NCBI GenBank assembly: GCA_030248065.1
Contig: JASAMV010008184.1
Span: 1 to 64,000 of the forward strand
DNA length: 64,000 bases
Source: Rhynchonema sp. JSB1_4
Taxonomy: Eukaryota > Nematoda > Chromadorea > Monhysterida > Xyalidae
Direction: 5' to 3'
In this document: one piece after another, positions 60,353-64,000 of the stretch
Numbering within the stretch: position 1 is the first letter of the stretch
Layout of the letters: each line of letters starts with the position of its first letter
The notes under the pieces: generated by a model
Database searches by the model: none
Seen by the model: only the letters and a program-made list of their open reading frames with translations
Told to the model about the DNA's origin: nothing
Made by a program: the position numbers and the translations under genes

Positions 60353-62640
60353 GCTTCAGCTCATTCGGGGGTTCTGCGCCCAAGTTTTAGGAAAAAATTT
60401 CCTCATTTCGGGAACGGATAATCGCTGCACCAAGAGATAGCGACTCTCCGAGCTTAAAACTTGTGCATGACAGGTACTATCAGACTGCTTTCCAATGGTG
60501 CATAACACTTTGCCCAACTACTATACTGTCATAAAGAACAGTTTTTTATTTTTCGTGGAAAAAAACGGTGTTTTCCGAAAAAAACCGTTTTTTTCCAAAT
60601 ATATTTCCAGTACTTAAAGGGCTCGGGACACAACCGAAGGAAGGGCAGCAGAGCGCAGTGTTATACATCGTTGGAAAGCACTGTGACAGCATATGTCACG
60701 CACAAATGTTAAGCTCCTTAGATATTCGCTATCTCTTGGTAGAGTGACTTTTCGTTCCAGAAAAAAGTGAATTTTTTTATAACTTGAAACGACCGGTGCA
60801 GAAACCCCAAATGGGTTGAAAGTCAAGTAACACATGGATAGGATTACAACAGCTTCTGGATAACTTATCATGAGAACTTCAGTCGCTCAAAGCATTGCTT
60901 CATTCGGTGAGGGTGCGAAATGTCCCAAAAATCGGCTACATTTTTCGAATACACAAGTTTGTCTCTAAATTTTGAGGCCGCACTTTGTGTTGTTGAAATA
61001 AAAGAGCAATAGAAAAATAGAGCATTATCGAAAGTACCAGAAAATAAGGTTTTTAAATTCGGAAACACTTAGATAGCGGCGTGACAGGCCGAAAAAGACC
61101 TAAAAATTGCCCCTAAACTACATAGTTGCATTCATTGACGGAAATGTGATGTAAATAAGCCACGTATTGCATTGCATCGGAAACGAGAAAGTCAGATAAA
61201 CGCACAGTCCAACAATCTAGACGAGTTTCAAGACATCAAACTCCATGGTCCGGCTGCTGCAGCCATGCCAGCCTGAATAAGATATTTGGCTATAAGTCGT
61301 TACTGTTAAAGATTAATGCACATTTGATAGCATCAAACGATGTAGCTATAAAGTAGCTATCGAACGATATATGACATGCCCATAATATCTCTTACTATGG
61401 ACAAGAAACGGTCAAAATTCCGAAATCGCACACGGTGACGTGACGGTTCATTCCAGAATCGTCAAAAAAGCAATTTTTTAGCCTCTGCCCTTAAGCGTAA
61501 GAATTTATTGGGGCTTGTCATATATTGTTCGAAAGCTACTCCCGAGACACATCGTTTGGTGCTGTCACATTTAGAATAGCTGCTAACAGTAAGCATTTAT
61601 AGCTGAATATCATATTCAGGTTAGTATGGTTGCCCCGAGAGCTCTGTAGACCTTGAGGTCTTCGGACCGTGATAGGTTATTAAACCAGACGTTTCTCTCA
61701 ATTTTTTGTTTCGAATCCGATATAATCTGTGGCCTTTATGTGTCACAATTCTGGCAATTAATGTAACCACCTAATTTAGTGGCAATTTAATGGATTTTTA
61801 GGCCTGTCACGGAGCTAGCCATGAGTTAAGAAACTTAAAAACCTTATTTTCTGGTACTTTCGACGATGCTCTATTTCCCCATTGCATACTTATTTCCGCA
61901 GCGCTAAGCGTGACTTCAAAATTTAGGAACAAACTTGTGTTATCGAAAAATAAGGCCGATTTTTGGAACGTTGCGCACCCTCACCGTGTGAAGCAATGGT
62001 CTGAGCGACTGAAGTTGTGATGGTAAGTTATTCCGAAGCTGTTGTAATCCTATCCACGTGTTACTTGACCATCAACTCATTTGGGGTTTCTGCACCGGTC
62101 GTTCCAATTTGTGCAAAAATTCAGTTTTTTTCTGGAACGAAAAGTCCCTCTACCAACAGATAGCGAATCTCCAAGGAGCTTAAAATTTGTGCGTGACATA
62201 GGCTGTCGGAATGCTTTCCAACGGTATGTAACACTATGTCCTGCTACCCTTCCTTCGGTTATGTCCCGAGCCCTTTAAGAACGTAATTTCGAACAATATA
62301 ACAATTTCAGTGCAAAATTTGTTCGAAGTGACGAGAGTGTTCTTGAGGAGTGTTGAAGTCAGTCGAAAACACTTGGTTTACACGCTTTTTGACCCATTTT
62401 CGGCCGGTTAACTTTCGTGCTCGAGCCAATTTTTCACTAAAATCGAAAAACTCATCAGTTTTGCATTACAATTTTTTGGCCAAATTGGAATAAAGTACCG
62501 ATATTTTTCCGATCAAAAACCGAAAAGGTACCTACGGAAAAATAAATGGAAAAGTATTCGGGTTTCGGAAAAAAAACGTTTTTTTCGGTTTTTTTTTTCG
62601 AAAAAAACCGGTTTTTTTCCGCCTGCCAGTATACCCACTA
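60353..62640. mobile_element. Old element with CCGTTTTTTT word, split by piggyBac MITE
   Basis: 60420-60500 is a fragment of a piggyBac-type arm. 60540-60610 and 62540-62620 carry AAAAAACCGTTTTTTT words in inverted arrangement, suggesting the ends of an older element with a TATACTG-like terminus. Boundaries are uncertain. Confidence 0.5.
60618..62274. mobile_element. piggyBac-type MITE, copy 2
   Basis: Flanked by TTAA at 60614-60617 and 62275-62278. Same ends and about the same length as 12158-13819, with scattered substitutions and small indels. No transposase. Confidence 0.9.
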
Positions 62641-62988
62641 CCCTTCCTGCGGTTGTGACCCGAGGCCTTTCCAAGAATTGGACACGTGGCACATCAGTTT
62701 TTACTCAACAATGCTATTTTCAATTTTTAAGCACATTTCACCATAATTCTTTGTGCCACACGTGTATAAACATACAACTCGGTTTTAAACACACGCAGCT
62801 GTTTTCCGTTACATCCTTTGATGGTCCGCGTGTGTTGCGCATCACGAAAGTCTTGTGCCATGTAGATATAGAATTTCCAAGTACGTGTGTGAAAATGATC
62901 TGCATGATATGTTTATACACGCACGGCATCAATATGCTGTATCTTGCAACAACAACAAGTGCAAGAACAATGATCATCACATTTTCAC

Positions 62989-63647
62989 CAATTTCTGCAT
63001 TGGCAGCGTTGCGTTCTCACCGTAGTCGACGTACACGACCGTGCAGTGATGCGGGCCATTTATGGACAGGATTTGCACGCAGTAGATCTGTCACGCAACA
63101 CATCAATGTTAGAATATGGAAAGTTATTGTGCGTAGTTTTGACCGCTATTGCTGTACCCAGTCTGCCGTTCATCAAGTTACCAGCCTATGCATATTGACA
63201 TCACGCATGCGTTTCTAACAGAATGTCAGGTACCATGACAAACATACACGTGCAGCGTGTTATCGTAGCAGCATTATCAAGAGTATTCCTTCAAGTTGAG
63301 GCAGGCTAAACGGCAGGCAAGGTGCCACAAACAACAATAATAAACTAAAACATAAACAGCGTGACTATGAAGCCGCCAGACTGTATCCCAGAGCCAATTA
63401 CACTCACATTTCCGTCATGCCACGGTGCGCCACAGTACTGACCGACAAACCATGGCCCTGAGTTGCTGGTAGGTGGCGGCTGGGAGAAATCGGGTTGAGC
63501 AACAACGTTAGACTGGCTGAGTGGAGGGAATGCACTGCTGGGTGGAAGAACGGTGGTGGGCGTTGATCGATGATACTGCCCGTTATTGTGTTGTTGATGT
63601 TGTTGTTGTGATGTGTGAAGGTTGAGACGCGAAAACTGGTTATTCAT
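62989..63647 (-). CDS. Tudor-domain protein with Gln/Asn/Pro-rich N-terminus, partial
   Basis: Two exons, 63647-63408 and 63087-62989, join in phase 0 (GGAAAT|GTGAGT and GTGACAG|ATC). The first begins with an ATG right after a TTGCAG, so it may follow a 5'-UTR intron or continue a longer frame. Residues 4-60 are rich in Gln, Asn, Ser and Pro. The joined part reads WFVGQYCGAPWHDGN, then IYCVQILSINGPHHCTVVYV and DYGENATLPMQKL, a clear Tudor fold of the SMN/TDRD type with the aromatic cage (W, Y, Y, N-like positions). Tudor domains read methylated arginine or lysine in splicing, piRNA or chromatin factors. Exons beyond 62989 were not found. Confidence 0.72.
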
Positions 63648-64000
63648 CTGCAATTATTCGTCTAAACAAAGGCTAAAATGGTGAAGTTAGAATATCTATC
63701 CGCAGTGTTGCCTGTTCCCTTTAGCGCACCACGTGTGTTGCATGCACGGCGCATCAAAGCCCACTTTTCACAATGTTCAAAAACTTTGCGTCGATTATAA
63801 ATTATGTCAGTGATATGGGCCCGCCACATTACAACACGCAAACCTGTCAGTTCATTTCTATACCATCGACCAGATCACTGTATTTATAATTTGAAATTGC
63901 AAAAAGTTGATCAACTAAAAATTCATCTTCACAAAAACCCGCCACGAATCAAACCTGATTTTGCGCCTGGCTGGCTTTTTCATATCTTGGCGTCCGCTGT
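63648..64000. other. Upstream flank of the Tudor gene
   Basis: No exon, promoter element or repeat that I can support. It is cut by the window edge. Confidence 0.35.

Overview
The window is animal (metazoan) nuclear DNA. Genes are split into small exons with GT..AG introns, acceptors are short and U-rich (TTTCAG, TTTGCAG, TTACAG), there are no operons or ribosome-binding sites, and most of the length is nested DNA-transposon debris. The gene set (secreted C-type lectin, CUB, CCP/sushi and PAN modules, an ionotropic-receptor-like channel, a 7TM receptor with an NRY rather than DRY motif, a Tudor protein) suggests a small invertebrate. A nematode is my best guess because of the acceptor style and the chemoreceptor-like 7TM, but this is inference only. 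Long open frames are mostly shadows here. The real genes were assembled exon by exon from domain motifs, splice sites and phase agreement. LAYOUT. 1-11.4 kb is nearly gene-free: tandem repeats, a short LINE tail, and stacked MITEs, including a 3 kb element whose arms are arrays of a GGGCCCGGTCAATT-like word. 11.4-15.8 kb (minus) holds a seven-exon gene for a secreted, Lys/Ala/Glu-rich then Ser/Lys-rich protein, with a piggyBac-type MITE and a hAT MITE in its introns. 18.0-21.6 kb (plus) has two small genes: a secreted single-CUB protein and a Cys-rich CGK..AD.FC protein. 22.8-32.1 kb is a direct tandem duplication; the left copy is degraded by small deletions and ends in poly-G, so it may be an assembly artefact. 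29.9-35.1 kb (plus) is a 7TM receptor gene, probably inactivated by two in-frame stops. 38.6-48.8 kb (minus) is a thirteen-exon gene with the order signal peptide, C-type lectin, EGF-like, four CCPs, PAN. 50.2-53.2 kb (minus) is an ionotropic-receptor-like gene, one of whose introns is almost pure (GT)n. 54.8-59.6 kb (plus) is a second lectin-PAN gene, a paralogue of the 38.6-48.8 kb gene. 63.0-63.6 kb (minus) is part of a Tudor-domain gene. MOBILE DNA. At least thirteen hAT-type MITEs are delimited by CAG..CTG-type ends and 8-bp target duplications, most of them perfect. Three more elements have TTAA duplications. One decayed hAT keeps the transposase C-terminal dimerisation region. The strangest feature is that several families keep the same skeleton but carry a different short iterated word in each copy, the same on both sides of the element. 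HOW THE GENES RELATE. The two lectin-PAN genes, the CUB gene, the CGK..AD.FC gene and the helical secreted protein are all candidate extracellular products (recognition, immunity, surface or cuticle). The receptor-like channel and the 7TM receptor are candidate chemosensory genes. No functional link between neighbours is shown by the sequence itself.
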